This document shows positions 1 through 8,615 of a DNA stretch of 64,000 nucleotides, piece after piece. Source of the stretch: JAHEAO01 sp942492375 (GTDB lineage Bacteria > Pseudomonadota > Alphaproteobacteria > Rhodobacterales > Rhodobacteraceae); NCBI GenBank assembly GCA_942492375.1, contig CALOEL010000018.1, positions 86,941 to 150,940 of the forward strand, written 5' to 3'. The notes below the pieces were generated by a model that had not been told where the DNA came from, did not search any database, and saw only the letters and a list, made by a program, of their open reading frames with translations. Both the position numbers and the translations under genes were made by a program. Each line of letters opens with the position of its first letter. Within the stretch, counting starts at the first letter, position 1.

Positions 1-1
1 C

Positions 2-1621
2 GCACTGGTGAAGTTCAAGAAACTCGCCGGCGGCGGTTACTTCAAGATCATCAACCGCTCGGTTCCGGCGGCGCTGGAGAAACTCGGATATTCCTCCTCC
101 CAGATTGAAGAGATCATCTCTTACGCCGTCGGCCACGGGACCATCGGGAATGCGCCCGCGATCAACCACACTTCGCTGATCGGGCATGGTTTCGGGCAGA
201 ATGAACTGGACAAGATCGAGGCGGCCTTGCCCTCGGCATTCGACATCCGGTTCGTCTTCAACCAGTGGACGTTGGGTGAGAAGTTCTGCAAGGAAACCCT
301 TGGTATTCCTGCCGAAAAGCTGAACGATCCGTCCTTCGACCTGCTGCGGCACCTGGGCTTTTCGCGGCGCGAGATCGAGGCGGCGAACGACCATGTTTGT
401 GGCACGATGACCCTGGAGGGTGCGCCGTTCCTGAAGGAAGAGCATTACAGCGTCTTCGACTGCGCCAATGCCTGCGGCAAGAAGGGCAAGCGGTTCCTGA
501 GCGTCGACAGCCACATCACCATGATGGCGGCGGCGCAGTCCTTCATCTCGGGTGCGATCTCGAAGACCATCAACATGCAGAACGACGCCACGATCGAGGA
601 TTGCCAGGCGGCCTACGAACTGTCGTGGTCGCTGGGGATCAAGGCCAATGCGCTGTACCGCGACGGGTCCAAGCTGTCGCAGCCGCTGGCTGCCGCGCTG
701 ATCGAGGACGACGAGGAGGCCGAAGAGATTCTGGCCAACGGCTCGGCGCAGGAAAAGGCGCGGGTGCTGGCCGAGAAGATCGTCGAGAAGGTGATCGTCA
801 AGGAAGTGGCGCGCGGTCGCGAGAAGCTGCCCGAACGGCGCAAGGGGTATACCCAGAAGGCCATCGTCGGCGGTCACAAGGTCTACCTGCGCACCGGCGA
901 ATACGGCGACGGCAAGCTGGGCGAGATCTTCATCGACATGCACAAGGAAGGTGCGGGCTTCCGGGCGATGATGAACAACTTCGCCATCGCGGTCAGTGTC
1001 GGCCTGCAATACGGCGTGCCGCTGGAGGAATTCGTCGATGCCTTCACCTTCACCAAGTTCGAACCGGCGGGCATGGTGCAGGGCAACGAGACGATCAAGA
1101 ACGCGACCTCGATCCTCGATTACATCTTCCGCGAACTGGCGGTCAGCTATCTGGATCGCACCGATCTGGCGCATGTGAAGCCCGAGGGCGACGCGTTCGA
1201 CGATCTGGGTCGCGGCGAGGAAGAGGGCAAGCGCAACTTCTCGGAACTGAACGAAGCGGCAGCGGTGAAGTCGCTCGACGTGCTGCGGCAGATCAGTTCC
1301 ACCGGCTACCTGCGCAAGCGGATGCCACAAGAATTGCGGGTGCTGCAGGGCGGCATGGGCGCGACCGCGCTCGACGGCGCCGCCGATCCGGTCACGGCAC
1401 TGCAGACGCTGGTGCCCGAGGTCTCGGCGACCGGTTTTGCCGAAACCGCGGTCGGATATGTCGGCGGGGCGGGGTCCGCCACGTCGATGGACGCCCGCGT
1501 GAAAGCCAAGATGCAGGGCTACGAGGGCGATCCCTGCGGCGAATGCGGCAATTACACGCTGGTGCGGAATGGGACGTGCATGAAGTGCAACACCTGCGGC
1601 GGGACGTCGGGGTGTAGCTGA
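2..1621 (+). CDS. nrdJ: Vitamin B12-dependent (class II) ribonucleotide reductase, C-terminal part
   Basis: This gene makes deoxyribonucleotides from ribonucleotides using adenosylcobalamin radical chemistry in the cytoplasm. The reading frame is open from the first bases of the window, so the N-terminal part and true start lie upstream; about 539 residues are visible. The central part (about residues 285-385) resembles the TSCPD region, with the stretch GKLGEIFIDMHKEGAGF. The extreme C terminus carries the cysteine-rich tail CGECG...CMKCNTCG, expected to bind metal or shuttle reducing equivalents to the active site. The stop TGA at 1619-1621 is followed by a strongly structured non-coding region. 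No competing aerobic nrdAB is visible here. The identification is confident. Confidence 0.95.
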   Translation, partial: ALVKFKKLAGGGYFKIINRSVPAALEKLGYSSSQIEEIISYAVGHGTIGNAPAINHTSLIGHGFGQNELDKIEAALPSAFDIRFVFNQWTLGEKFCKETLGIPAEKLNDPSFDLLRHLGFSRREIEAANDHVCGTMTLEGAPFLKEEHYSVFDCANACGKKGKRFLSVDSHITMMAAAQSFISGAISKTINMQNDATIEDCQAAYELSWSLGIKANALYRDGSKLSQPLAAALIEDDEEAEEILANGSAQEKARVLAEKIVEKVIVKEVARGREKLPERRKGYTQKAIVGGHKVYLRTGEYGDGKLGEIFIDMHKEGAGFRAMMNNFAIAVSVGLQYGVPLEEFVDAFTFTKFEPAGMVQGNETIKNATSILDYIFRELAVSYLDRTDLAHVKPEGDAFDDLGRGEEEGKRNFSELNEAAAVKSLDVLRQISSTGYLRKRMPQELRVLQGGMGATALDGAADPVTALQTLVPEVSATGFAETAVGYVGGAGSATSMDARVKAKMQGYEGDPCGECGNYTLVRNGTCMKCNTCGGTSGCS

Positions 1622-1627
1622 GAAACA

Positions 1628-1915
1628 CGCGCCGGATCTGGCGCGCAGGGGTTTCGGTCTTCCCCGTGAGGACCGGACCCCGACGAGACCGGAGCGGGCA
1701 GTGTGAACCCTGGCCTCTCTGACAACCAACGGGGTGAGACTCCGCAGAAAACCAATGTTTTCCGCTCTGTCTCACACCACGAGAAATCTTTGATTTCTCA
1801 TGGGACACGGGGCGGGTGCGCTCGCCCCTGACGCGGATCAGGCCGCAGGCAGAAACCGGGCGGTACATAGAATGAGCCTGATCAGCGAGACTGGGGAGCT
1901 TCGGCTCCCCATTTT
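1628..1915 (+). ncRNA. Candidate structured RNA or long structured 3' UTR downstream of nrdJ
   Basis: There is no convincing gene between nrdJ and the EF-hand gene, but the first 290 bases are full of complementary segments: CGCGCC/GGCGCG (1628-1633 with 1640-1645), GGGGT..CGGTC/GACCG.ACCCC (1648-1659 with 1671-1681), GTGAGAC/GTCTCAC (1734-1740 with 1769-1775) enclosing GAAAAC-CAAT-GTTTTC (1747-1762), GAGAAATC-TTT-GATTTCTC (1781-1799), GGGGCG/CGCCCC (1809-1814 with 1823-1828) and GATCAGGC/GCCTGATC (1836-1843 with 1876-1883). An intrinsic terminator closes the set. I do not recognise tmRNA, SRP RNA, RNase P RNA or a cobalamin riboswitch. It could be an independent sRNA or the processed 3' UTR of nrdJ. 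Confidence 0.5.
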
Positions 1916-1919
1916 CTTT
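1893..1919 (+). terminator. Intrinsic terminator with TTCG tetraloop
   Basis: A perfect 7-bp stem GGGGAGC (1893-1899) and GCTCCCC (1904-1910) is capped by a TTCG tetraloop and followed by ATTTTCTTT. It ends either the nrdJ transcript or the structured RNA candidate just upstream. Confidence 0.85.
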
Positions 1920-2008
1920 GAAAACGGGGCGTTAGGCAGAATTTGGCGTAGCAAAACCCGTGGGATCGGCAAAGGTTGGCGCGTTTTCACGTTAAGCGTG
2001 CAACTGCG

Positions 2009-2033
2009 GGAACTCCTCTGAAATTCGTGCGTC
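2009..2033 (+). promoter_or_regulatory. Possible EcfG-like stress promoter for the EF-hand gene
   Basis: GGAAC (2009-2013), a 16-base spacer and CGTC (2030-2033) come close to the alphaproteobacterial general-stress sigma consensus GGAAC-N16/17-CGTT, with one mismatch in the -10 element. The position, about 55 bases before the start codon, is suitable. This is a weak motif match only. Confidence 0.25.
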
Positions 2034-2088
2034 TATGCGTGGCGGAAGGCATGTTGCTTTCCGAGTCCAAATCAGGAGTTTTCTGACA

Positions 2089-2331
2089 ATGAAAATCAAA
2101 GCCCTCACACTCGCCCCCGTTTTCGCGCTGACCTTCAGCGCCGCAGCCTTCGCAGCGGCCCACCTGGATACCGATGGTGATGGAGCCTATTCGATGGACG
2201 AACTGACGGTCGCCTATCCGGATATGACCGAAGAGACCTTCGCCGCCATCGATGCCGATGCCAGCGGCACGGTGACCGAGGAGGAACTGCAGGCTGCAGT
2301 CGACGCAGGAACCGTCGCCGCAGTCGAGTGA
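2089..2331 (+). CDS. Small exported EF-hand domain protein
   Basis: An 80-residue protein starts at ATG 2089 behind a clear ribosome binding site (CAGGAG, about 10 bases upstream). The first 23 or so residues form a signal peptide (MKIKALTLAPVFALTFSAAAFA). The mature part holds a loop DTDGDGAYSMDE and a second one DADASGTVTEEE, both fitting the 12-residue calcium-binding EF-hand pattern with acidic residues at positions 1, 3, 5 and 12. It is probably a periplasmic calcium-binding protein of unknown partner. It is monocistronic, with terminators on both sides. An internal in-frame ATG at 2035 lies further upstream but lacks a signal peptide and a ribosome binding site. Confidence 0.85.
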   Translation: MKIKALTLAPVFALTFSAAAFAAAHLDTDGDGAYSMDELTVAYPDMTEETFAAIDADASGTVTEEELQAAVDAGTVAAVE

Positions 2332-2370
2332 CCTGACCTGCCTGACAGACAGTCACCACTCACGATCCGG

Positions 2371-2400
2371 GGCCCCGCAATGCGCGGGGCCTCAACTTTT
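2371..2400 (+). terminator. Intrinsic terminator, probably bidirectional
   Basis: The 8-bp stem GGCCCCGC (2371-2378) and GCGGGGCC (2384-2391) has a 5-base loop and is followed by TCAACTTTTT. It lies between the converging EF-hand gene and the LuxR-like gene and can serve both. Confidence 0.85.
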
Positions 2401-2412
2401 TCGGGCCGCGCG

Positions 2413-2889
2413 TCAGGTCGTCAGGTACTTGTCCAGCACTTCCTGATCCCGGTCGGTCAGATAGGCATCATCCGAGGTGCGGTGATGCAGTGTTTCGATG
2501 ATCTGCTCCAGCCGCTCGATCTCTTCCTCGGTCTGCGGCCGGTCCGGCCGCGCCGTGTTCAGCAGCGAGCGCGAGGGCGCGCCGCCTACCGAGATCAGCA
2601 CGCCATGCACCAGGCCGTGACGGGCAGCGGCCTTCAGCACGCCGCCGGTGTCCAGTTCCGCCAGATCGCTCCAACGCCGGGTGCCGGAATTCGTCATCGC
2701 CCAGAGAACGGTCGGATCGGAAAGCAGCATCCGGTGCTCGGCGTAATATTTCATCCATTCCTTGTCATAGGTCTGGATAAGGACCTTCGGCGCGGTGACA
2801 TGGATGTGAAGGCCCACCGCGTAGCCCGAGGGGCTGAGCTCCTCCAACTCGCGCAAGAGCGATTCGATCGTGGTATTGCCGTTAAGCAC
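2413..2889 (-). CDS. LuxR-type autoinducer-binding domain protein lacking the HTH domain
   Basis: This 158-residue protein matches the N-terminal acyl-homoserine-lactone binding domain of LuxR regulators, with a conserved aromatic/acidic core (YAEHRMLLSDPTVLWAM, then RRWSDL, then GLVHGVLISVGG). In full-length relatives a helix-turn-helix domain of about 65 residues follows. Here the protein ends right at the beginning of that domain (YLTDRDQEVLDKYLTT, stop). The terminator begins 20 bases beyond the stop, so there is no room for a missing exon or frameshifted HTH. No luxI-like synthase is in the window. It may sequester signals or dimerise with a full-length LuxR; function is inferred only. 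It lies 111 bases downstream of ilvN. Confidence 0.75.
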   Translation of the reverse strand: MLNGNTTIESLLRELEELSPSGYAVGLHIHVTAPKVLIQTYDKEWMKYYAEHRMLLSDPTVLWAMTNSGTRRWSDLAELDTGGVLKAAARHGLVHGVLISVGGAPSRSLLNTARPDRPQTEEEIERLEQIIETLHHRTSDDAYLTDRDQEVLDKYLTT

Positions 2890-3000
2890 GTGCTGCTCCC
2901 CTGTTTCCGGTCGTGGCCGGCCGAATCCCCCGCGGTCAGTATTGAACTATGCAAACTGCGAAGAAAGTAGCATTTTGCAATAATTCTTCGCGCTCCGGTG

Positions 3001-3564
3001 TTACGTCGCTCCGCGCGACAGGGCGGCGACACCGGTTCTTGCCACTTCCTGAAGTCCGAGCGGGCGCATAAGTTCCGCGAATGCATCGATTTTTTCCGGT
3101 GTGCCGGTGATCTCGAACACGAAGCTCTGCAGCGTGGAATCGACGACATTGGCGCGGAAGATATCTGCAAGCCGCAACGCCTCGACCCGCTGATCGCCCT
3201 TGCCCGCCACCTTGAACAGCCCGAGTTCCCGCTCGACCGAGGCGCCCTCGACCGTCAGGTCATGGACCTCGTGCACCGGAACGATGCGGCCCAGCTGGGC
3301 CTTGATCTGTTCGATGACAGCGGGTGTTCCGGTGGTCACCACGGTGATGCGCGACCGGTGGCCGGTATGGTCGATTTCGGCAACGGTCAGGCTTTCGATA
3401 TTGTAACCGCGCCCGGAGAACAGCCCGATCACCCGCGCCAGCACCCCGGCCTCGTTGTCGACGATGACGGCGAGGGTGTGCCGTTCCACGATATCGGCGT
3501 TCGGATCCCGCAGCTGGTAGGCGGAATGGCTGGTGGCGCCTTTTTTGATCTTGAGTGCAGACAT
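3001..3564 (-). CDS. ilvN: Acetolactate synthase small (regulatory) subunit
   Basis: The 187-residue protein is the regulatory subunit of acetohydroxyacid synthase, the first common enzyme of valine, leucine and isoleucine synthesis. An N-terminal ACT domain (about residues 27-100, starting HTLAVIVDNEAGVLARVIGLFS) binds valine for feedback inhibition. The C-terminal ALS small-subunit domain follows, with the segment FVFEITGTPEKIDAF. It starts 12 bases after the ilvI stop and is in the same minus-strand operon, under the same leader-peptide attenuator. The length is usual for alphaproteobacteria. The symbol ilvH would be equally acceptable. Confidence 0.95.
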   Translation of the reverse strand: MSALKIKKGATSHSAYQLRDPNADIVERHTLAVIVDNEAGVLARVIGLFSGRGYNIESLTVAEIDHTGHRSRITVVTTGTPAVIEQIKAQLGRIVPVHEVHDLTVEGASVERELGLFKVAGKGDQRVEALRLADIFRANVVDSTLQSFVFEITGTPEKIDAFAELMRPLGLQEVARTGVAALSRGAT

Positions 3565-3576
3565 ATCTTCGCCTTC

Positions 3577-5331
<1,755 letters not shown>

Positions 5332-5393
5332 CTGCTGCTTCCTTCGCGTCGCGCCGCACTGTCCAGTGCATCATCAAGCCGGCTGTCCGGCAT

Positions 5394-5418
5394 AAAAAAG
5401 CCCCCGGATTTCGGGGGC
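5394..5418 (-). terminator. Attenuator terminator in the ilvIN leader
   Basis: Read on the minus strand, GCCCCCG (5418-5412), a 5-base loop and CGGGGGC (5406-5400) form a 7-bp GC stem followed by six U residues (5399-5394). It lies between the leader peptide and ilvI. An upstream segment GCGCATGGG inside the leader codons can pair with CCCATGCGC adjoining the terminator, giving the alternative structures expected for ribosome-mediated attenuation. Confidence 0.8.
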
Positions 5419-5444
5419 GCATGGGGTCGGAAAAGGGGTTTCCG

Positions 5445-5492
5445 CTACCGGCCCATGCGCAATTCATCCACTAGTACGACCGGGTCGATCAT
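5445..5492 (-). CDS. ilvIN leader peptide rich in branched-chain residues
   Basis: A 15-codon frame on the minus strand reads MIDPVVLVDELRMGR and stops at TAG (5447-5445). Five of the eight residues from position 2 on are Ile, Val or Leu (I, V, V, L, V) and another Leu follows. A good ribosome binding site, AAGGAG, lies 9 bases before the ATG. Downstream come a terminator hairpin and then ilvI, so starvation for these amino acids would stall the ribosome and favour read-through. It is too short to be predicted automatically. The identification rests on composition, position and the RNA structure. Confidence 0.82.
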   Translation of the reverse strand: MIDPVVLVDELRMGR

Positions 5493-5519
5493 GCCCAAGG
5501 CTCCTTGACTTCGCGCCGG

Positions 5520-5548
5520 AGATTAGGGGCGCGCTCCGGGCGCGTCAA
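5520..5548 (-). promoter_or_regulatory. Sigma-70 type promoter of the ilv leader
   Basis: On the minus strand TTGACG (5548-5543) and TAATCT (5525-5520) are separated by exactly 17 bases. The transcript would start near 5513, about 20 bases before the leader peptide start codon. An inverted repeat (GGCGCGCTCCGGGCGCG) fills the spacer. Confidence 0.6.
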
Positions 5549-5637
5549 CCGCCAAAGAGTTGAATAATATGTCGCAGCGGTGGATTTTCATGATGTTTTG
5601 TTACCATGGCCGCCGCTCCGGCGAAACAAGCGAGTCC

Positions 5638-6033
5638 CTAGGCGGCGCTTGGCTGTTCCAGCAGGTCCCAGCGGTTGCCGAATGGATCGCGCCAGACCGC
5701 GACCCTTCCATAGGGCTCGGAGCGCGGCGCTTCCAGGAAGTCGACCCCTGCCGCCCGCATCCGGGCATGGTCGGCCTCGAAATCCGCCGTCATCAGGAAG
5801 AAGGCGACGCGGCCCCCGGCCTGGTTGCCGATGGCGGCCCGCTGATCGACGCCGTCTGCCCGCGCCAGCAACAACCGGGTTTCGCGCGCGCCGCTCGGGG
5901 CGACCAGAACCCATCGTTTGGTGGTCGAGACCGGCGTATCCTCGATCAGGTCGAAGCCGAGAACGCCGACATAGAAGGCGATCGCCGCGTCATAGTCGGG
6001 AACCACCACGGTTACGGCTGACAGATGTGCCAA
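5638..6033 (-). CDS. VOC-family (glyoxalase/extradiol dioxygenase fold) protein
   Basis: The 131-residue protein has the paired beta-alpha-beta-beta-beta modules of the vicinal oxygen chelate superfamily: MAHLSAVTVVVPDYDAAIAFYVGVLGFDL at the N terminus, and FLEAPRSEPYGRVAVWRDPFGNRWDLLEQ at the C terminus. The latter is typical of glyoxalase-like and PhnB-like members. The substrate cannot be told from sequence. It starts 3 bases after the bpt stop, so it is probably co-transcribed with bpt. The ilv leader promoter lies downstream of its end. Confidence 0.85.
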   Translation of the reverse strand: MAHLSAVTVVVPDYDAAIAFYVGVLGFDLIEDTPVSTTKRWVLVAPSGARETRLLLARADGVDQRAAIGNQAGGRVAFFLMTADFEADHARMRAAGVDFLEAPRSEPYGRVAVWRDPFGNRWDLLEQPSAA

Positions 6034-6036
6034 GGA

Positions 6037-6870
6037 TCAGGTGCCGGTGGGGCGGCCGTCGGGCAGGCTGATCCGCGCGACCTGTTCGGCGATCGGATCC
6101 GTCGAGAGCGGATGCGTGCCCGCCGAATAATCCTCTGGATTGCCAAGATCCTGCCAGCCGCCGCCGGTATAGATCTCGACCGAGGAAAACCGCGCCTTGT
6201 AGTTCATCTTGGGACTGCCGGGCACCCAGTAGCCGAGATAGACGTAAGGAAGCCCCGCCTCCTGCGCGATGCGGATGTGGTCGAGGATCACGTAGGTGCC
6301 GAGGCTGTTGCGGTCATGCGCGGGGTCGTAGAACGAATACACCATCGACAGCCCGTCATCGAGCACATCGGTCAGGCAGACCGCCGCCAGGTCGCCCTTG
6401 CGCCGGCCCTTGCCCGGCATCGTGTATTCGATCACCCGGCTGCGGATCGGCGTCTCTTCGACCATCGCGGCGAATTCGAAGATGTCCATGTCGGCCATGC
6501 CGCCATCGGCATGCCGGCTGTCGAGATATTTGCGGAACAGTTCGTACTGGTCCTCGGACGCCCAGGGAGAGGTCGATTCCCGGCGCAGATGCGCATTCCG
6601 GCGCATCGTGCGGCGCTGGCTGCGGGTGGGTTCGAAATCGGCCACCCGGATCCGGGCCGAGAGGCAGGCCGAACACTCTGCACAGCTGGGGCGGTAAAGC
6701 ACGTTCTGCGAGCGCCGGAAGCCCTGCTTGGACAGGGAATCGTTCAGCTTGGCCGCATGTTCGCCCTGCAGCGCGGTGAAAAGCTTCCGCTCCATCCGGC
6801 CTTCCAGATAGGGGCAGGGCTGCGGGGCCGTCACATAAAATTGCGGCGCAATAGGAAGCGTGTGGCGCAT
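6037..6870 (-). CDS. bpt: Aspartate/glutamate leucyltransferase (bacterial protein transferase, Bpt)
   Basis: The 277-residue protein belongs to the bacterial Bpt family, related to eukaryotic arginyl-tRNA-protein transferase ATE1. It adds leucine from Leu-tRNA to the N terminus of proteins with exposed Asp or Glu, marking them for ClpS/ClpAP degradation by the N-end rule. Visible motifs are CPYLEGRMERKLFT near the N terminus, the conserved cluster YRPSCAECSACLSARI with three cysteines (about residues 58-73), and the GNAT-like C-terminal part GLPYVYLGYWVPGSPKMNYKA. Length is typical. It is co-oriented with the VOC gene downstream. Confidence 0.93.
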   Translation of the reverse strand: MRHTLPIAPQFYVTAPQPCPYLEGRMERKLFTALQGEHAAKLNDSLSKQGFRRSQNVLYRPSCAECSACLSARIRVADFEPTRSQRRTMRRNAHLRRESTSPWASEDQYELFRKYLDSRHADGGMADMDIFEFAAMVEETPIRSRVIEYTMPGKGRRKGDLAAVCLTDVLDDGLSMVYSFYDPAHDRNSLGTYVILDHIRIAQEAGLPYVYLGYWVPGSPKMNYKARFSSVEIYTGGGWQDLGNPEDYSAGTHPLSTDPIAEQVARISLPDGRPTGT

Positions 6871-6964
6871 AGGTCCTTCAGGGTCAGCTGATGCCGCAGG
6901 TTAGCAACAGCTTTCACGCCCGCCAAGCCCCCGATTTAGACAGGGAGGAACCCCGCCGAACACG

Positions 6965-7423
6965 TCAGTTCAAAGCCGCGCGATTGATCGCGGCGGTTCC
7001 GAGGAACATATCCGACAGGCCCTGCTTGCGGTCGGTGGTCAGCATCAGGATCACCGAGATCAGTTGCGGCAGCACCATCGACATCGAAACGACAAAGAGA
7101 AGTGTGTGCAGAAAGGCCATGCCGAAATCCATGCGCAGGCCGTCATGGGTCCGGAATTCAATCGCCATCAGCCGCATTCCCGGCGTCGCCGAGCGTCGCG
7201 CCAGGCTGAGCGTCCGGTAGGCGAGGCTGACCATGAGCCAGAGAAACCCGAGATAGAAGAACGCGGTGAAGGCCGTCAGCGGGATCAGAAGGATCGTGAT
7301 CCCGAAGATCAGCAGCGTGTCCACCACGAAGGCCAGAAACCGTTTCACCGGCACGTCCTCGTAGAATTCCGCGTGCTGCTCGGGATCGGGAAGGCCGTCG
7401 TATTCCATGTCGGCGTAATGCAT
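6965..7423 (-). CDS. RDD family membrane protein
   Basis: A 152-residue integral membrane protein with the RDD signature: VKRFLAFVVDTLLIFGITILLIP at the N terminus (R...D), then ARRSATPGMRLMAIEF (the second polar motif), and a C-terminal hydrophobic hairpin. About three membrane segments are predicted by eye. I chose ATG 7423 because AGGAAAG lies just upstream; a longer frame reaching 7744 only overlaps the neighbouring gene. RDD proteins are often ion or lipid transport related, but the role here is unknown. It lies 67 bases downstream of the DUF2852 gene. Confidence 0.85.
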   Translation of the reverse strand: MHYADMEYDGLPDPEQHAEFYEDVPVKRFLAFVVDTLLIFGITILLIPLTAFTAFFYLGFLWLMVSLAYRTLSLARRSATPGMRLMAIEFRTHDGLRMDFGMAFLHTLLFVVSMSMVLPQLISVILMLTTDRKQGLSDMFLGTAAINRAALN

Positions 7424-7490
7424 CTTTCCTGCTCTCGCTAAGGGGAAAGCCCGATCCGGGATCCGGGTCGGGCCATCTGTGAGTCTGAAA

Positions 7491-7943
7491 TCAGGCCGCG
7501 TCGTCGTCGTGGCTGGACTTGCGGGCCGCAGTGGCGCGTTCTTCCATGAACTGGTCGAACTCCGCCTTGTCCTTGGATTCGCGCAGCCGTTGCAGAAAGG
7601 CTTCGAAGTTTTCCTGCTCTTCCTCGAGCCGGCGCAGCGTTTCGGTCTTGTAGCTGTCGAACGCCGAGTTGCCGGAGGATTTGAACGCCGCACGGGCATG
7701 GGTGCGGTGACGGGACAGGGAATTGCGGCGGGCGCAGGAACCATTGAACATGCGTTTGCTCCAGATCAGATAGGCCAGAAGGGCAAGGCCGACGGGCCAG
7801 AAGATGATGAATGCAAGAACGGTCGCGGCGATCCACGCGCCCTTGCCCCGGGCGTCAAGCCAGTTTTCCGCTCGTCCGATCACACCGGGACCGCTATGCG
7901 ATCGAGGGCTGTCGGCTTCAAGCGCTATGTCTACGGTTGCCAT
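7491..7943 (-). CDS. DUF2852 domain membrane protein
   Basis: A 150-residue protein resembling the alphaproteobacterial DUF2852 family. One or two membrane segments lie near residues 35-58 (GAWIAATVLAFIIFWPVGLA). They are followed by a basic linker (ARRNSLSRHRTHAR) and a charged, probably coiled-coil C-terminal half (ETLRRLEEEQENFEAFLQRL...EFDQFMEERA). The start at ATG 7943 is favoured over two upstream in-frame ATGs because GGAGAG precedes it by six bases. The function is unknown. Its promoter region carries two near-identical inverted repeats. Confidence 0.8.
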   Translation of the reverse strand: MATVDIALEADSPRSHSGPGVIGRAENWLDARGKGAWIAATVLAFIIFWPVGLALLAYLIWSKRMFNGSCARRNSLSRHRTHARAAFKSSGNSAFDSYKTETLRRLEEEQENFEAFLQRLRESKDKAEFDQFMEERATAARKSSHDDDAA

Positions 7944-7968
7944 TGAACTCTCCATACTGTTGCAGGCG

Positions 7969-8045
7969 ATGTGAATGTCTTTCACATTACATAGATTGGC
8001 AAAGCCGCAGCCCAGTTCAAGTCCGAATGTGAAATTAGTTTACAT
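7969..8045. promoter_or_regulatory. Pair of ATGTGAA-N5-TTYACAT inverted repeats upstream of the DUF2852 gene
   Basis: Box 1 is ATGTGAA (7969-7975), TGTCT, TTCACAT (7981-7987), a perfect 7-bp inverted repeat. Box 2 is ATGTGAA (8027-8033), ATTAG, TTTACAT (8039-8045), with one mismatch. The two centres are 58 bp apart, in the 110-bp gap in front of the DUF2852 gene and behind the ybaK stop. The geometry (TGTGA-N7-TCACA) is one base wider than a CRP site. The cognate regulator is unknown. Confidence 0.55.
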
Positions 8046-8054
8046 TTTCTTGTT

Positions 8055-8525
8055 TTATGAAACGAAATCAGAAAGTTGCGCCCCTGAAATCCGGTGAAGG
8101 ACAGCCGGCTTCACGGCGAAAATATGCCTCGGGGTTCCGGCGGCGGCCCAGATCAAAGGGAAATCCATCAGCCGCGGATCGAGGTAGGAGGCGACCGGTG
8201 AGTTGTGCCCGAGCGGCGCGACGCCGCCAATCGCGAACCCGGTCTGGTCCCGGATCAGCGCGGCATCCGCCTTGCCCAGGGGTTCGCCGGCCAGAGCCGA
8301 CGCCTTGCCCGGATCCACCTGGTTGCCGCCAGCCGTCATGAAAAGGATCGCGCGGCCGCTTCGCTCGCCCCGGAAGATGATCGATTTCAGGATCTGGTCG
8401 AGCTCGCAGCCCGCCGCGTCCGCCGCCTGCCGCGCGGTGCGCGTTTCGGCAGGCATCTCGAGGATCTCGCTGTCGATCCCGACCGCGCGCAGCGCCGATC
8501 TGACCCGCTCCAGGCTCTTGCTCAT
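8055..8525 (-). CDS. YbaK/EbsC-family aminoacyl-tRNA deacylase
   Basis: A 156-residue editing-domain protein of the YbaK/ProX type. These proteins hydrolyse mischarged tRNAs such as Cys-tRNA(Pro) in trans. The family pattern is visible: TRTARQAADAAGCELDQILKSIIF, with the conserved lysine after DQI, then GVAPLGH (the GxxPxG-like substrate loop), and a C-terminal GTPRHIFAVKPAVL. ATG 8525 is preceded by GGAGG. The gene is divergent from glnE, with about 90 bp between starts. It is the upstream neighbour of the DUF2852/RDD genes on the same strand but separated by the operator region. Confidence 0.88.
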   Translation of the reverse strand: MSKSLERVRSALRAVGIDSEILEMPAETRTARQAADAAGCELDQILKSIIFRGERSGRAILFMTAGGNQVDPGKASALAGEPLGKADAALIRDQTGFAIGGVAPLGHNSPVASYLDPRLMDFPLIWAAAGTPRHIFAVKPAVLHRISGAQLSDFVS

Positions 8526-8615
8526 CTCGCCTCCGATGCTGCGGCGACTATTTCCCAATGCCTTGCGCGGCGCAAGACGTTGACCGTTCCCGCGCCGCGC
8601 TTCAATGTCCCGCCC

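Noticed and set aside
1622..1920. tmRNA, SRP RNA, RNase P RNA or cobalamin riboswitch behind nrdJ
   Set aside because: None of the conserved motifs is found (no GTTCRANNC T-loop, no ANDN-type tag codons, no SRP GGAAG loop, no RNase P core, no B12 box).
2413..2889. Frameshift cutting off the HTH of the LuxR-like protein
   Set aside because: A terminator starts 20 bases after the stop and no HTH-coding frame follows.
7969..7987. CRP or PpsR binding site
   Set aside because: TGTGA and TCACA are seven bases apart, not six; TGT to ACA is N11, not N12.
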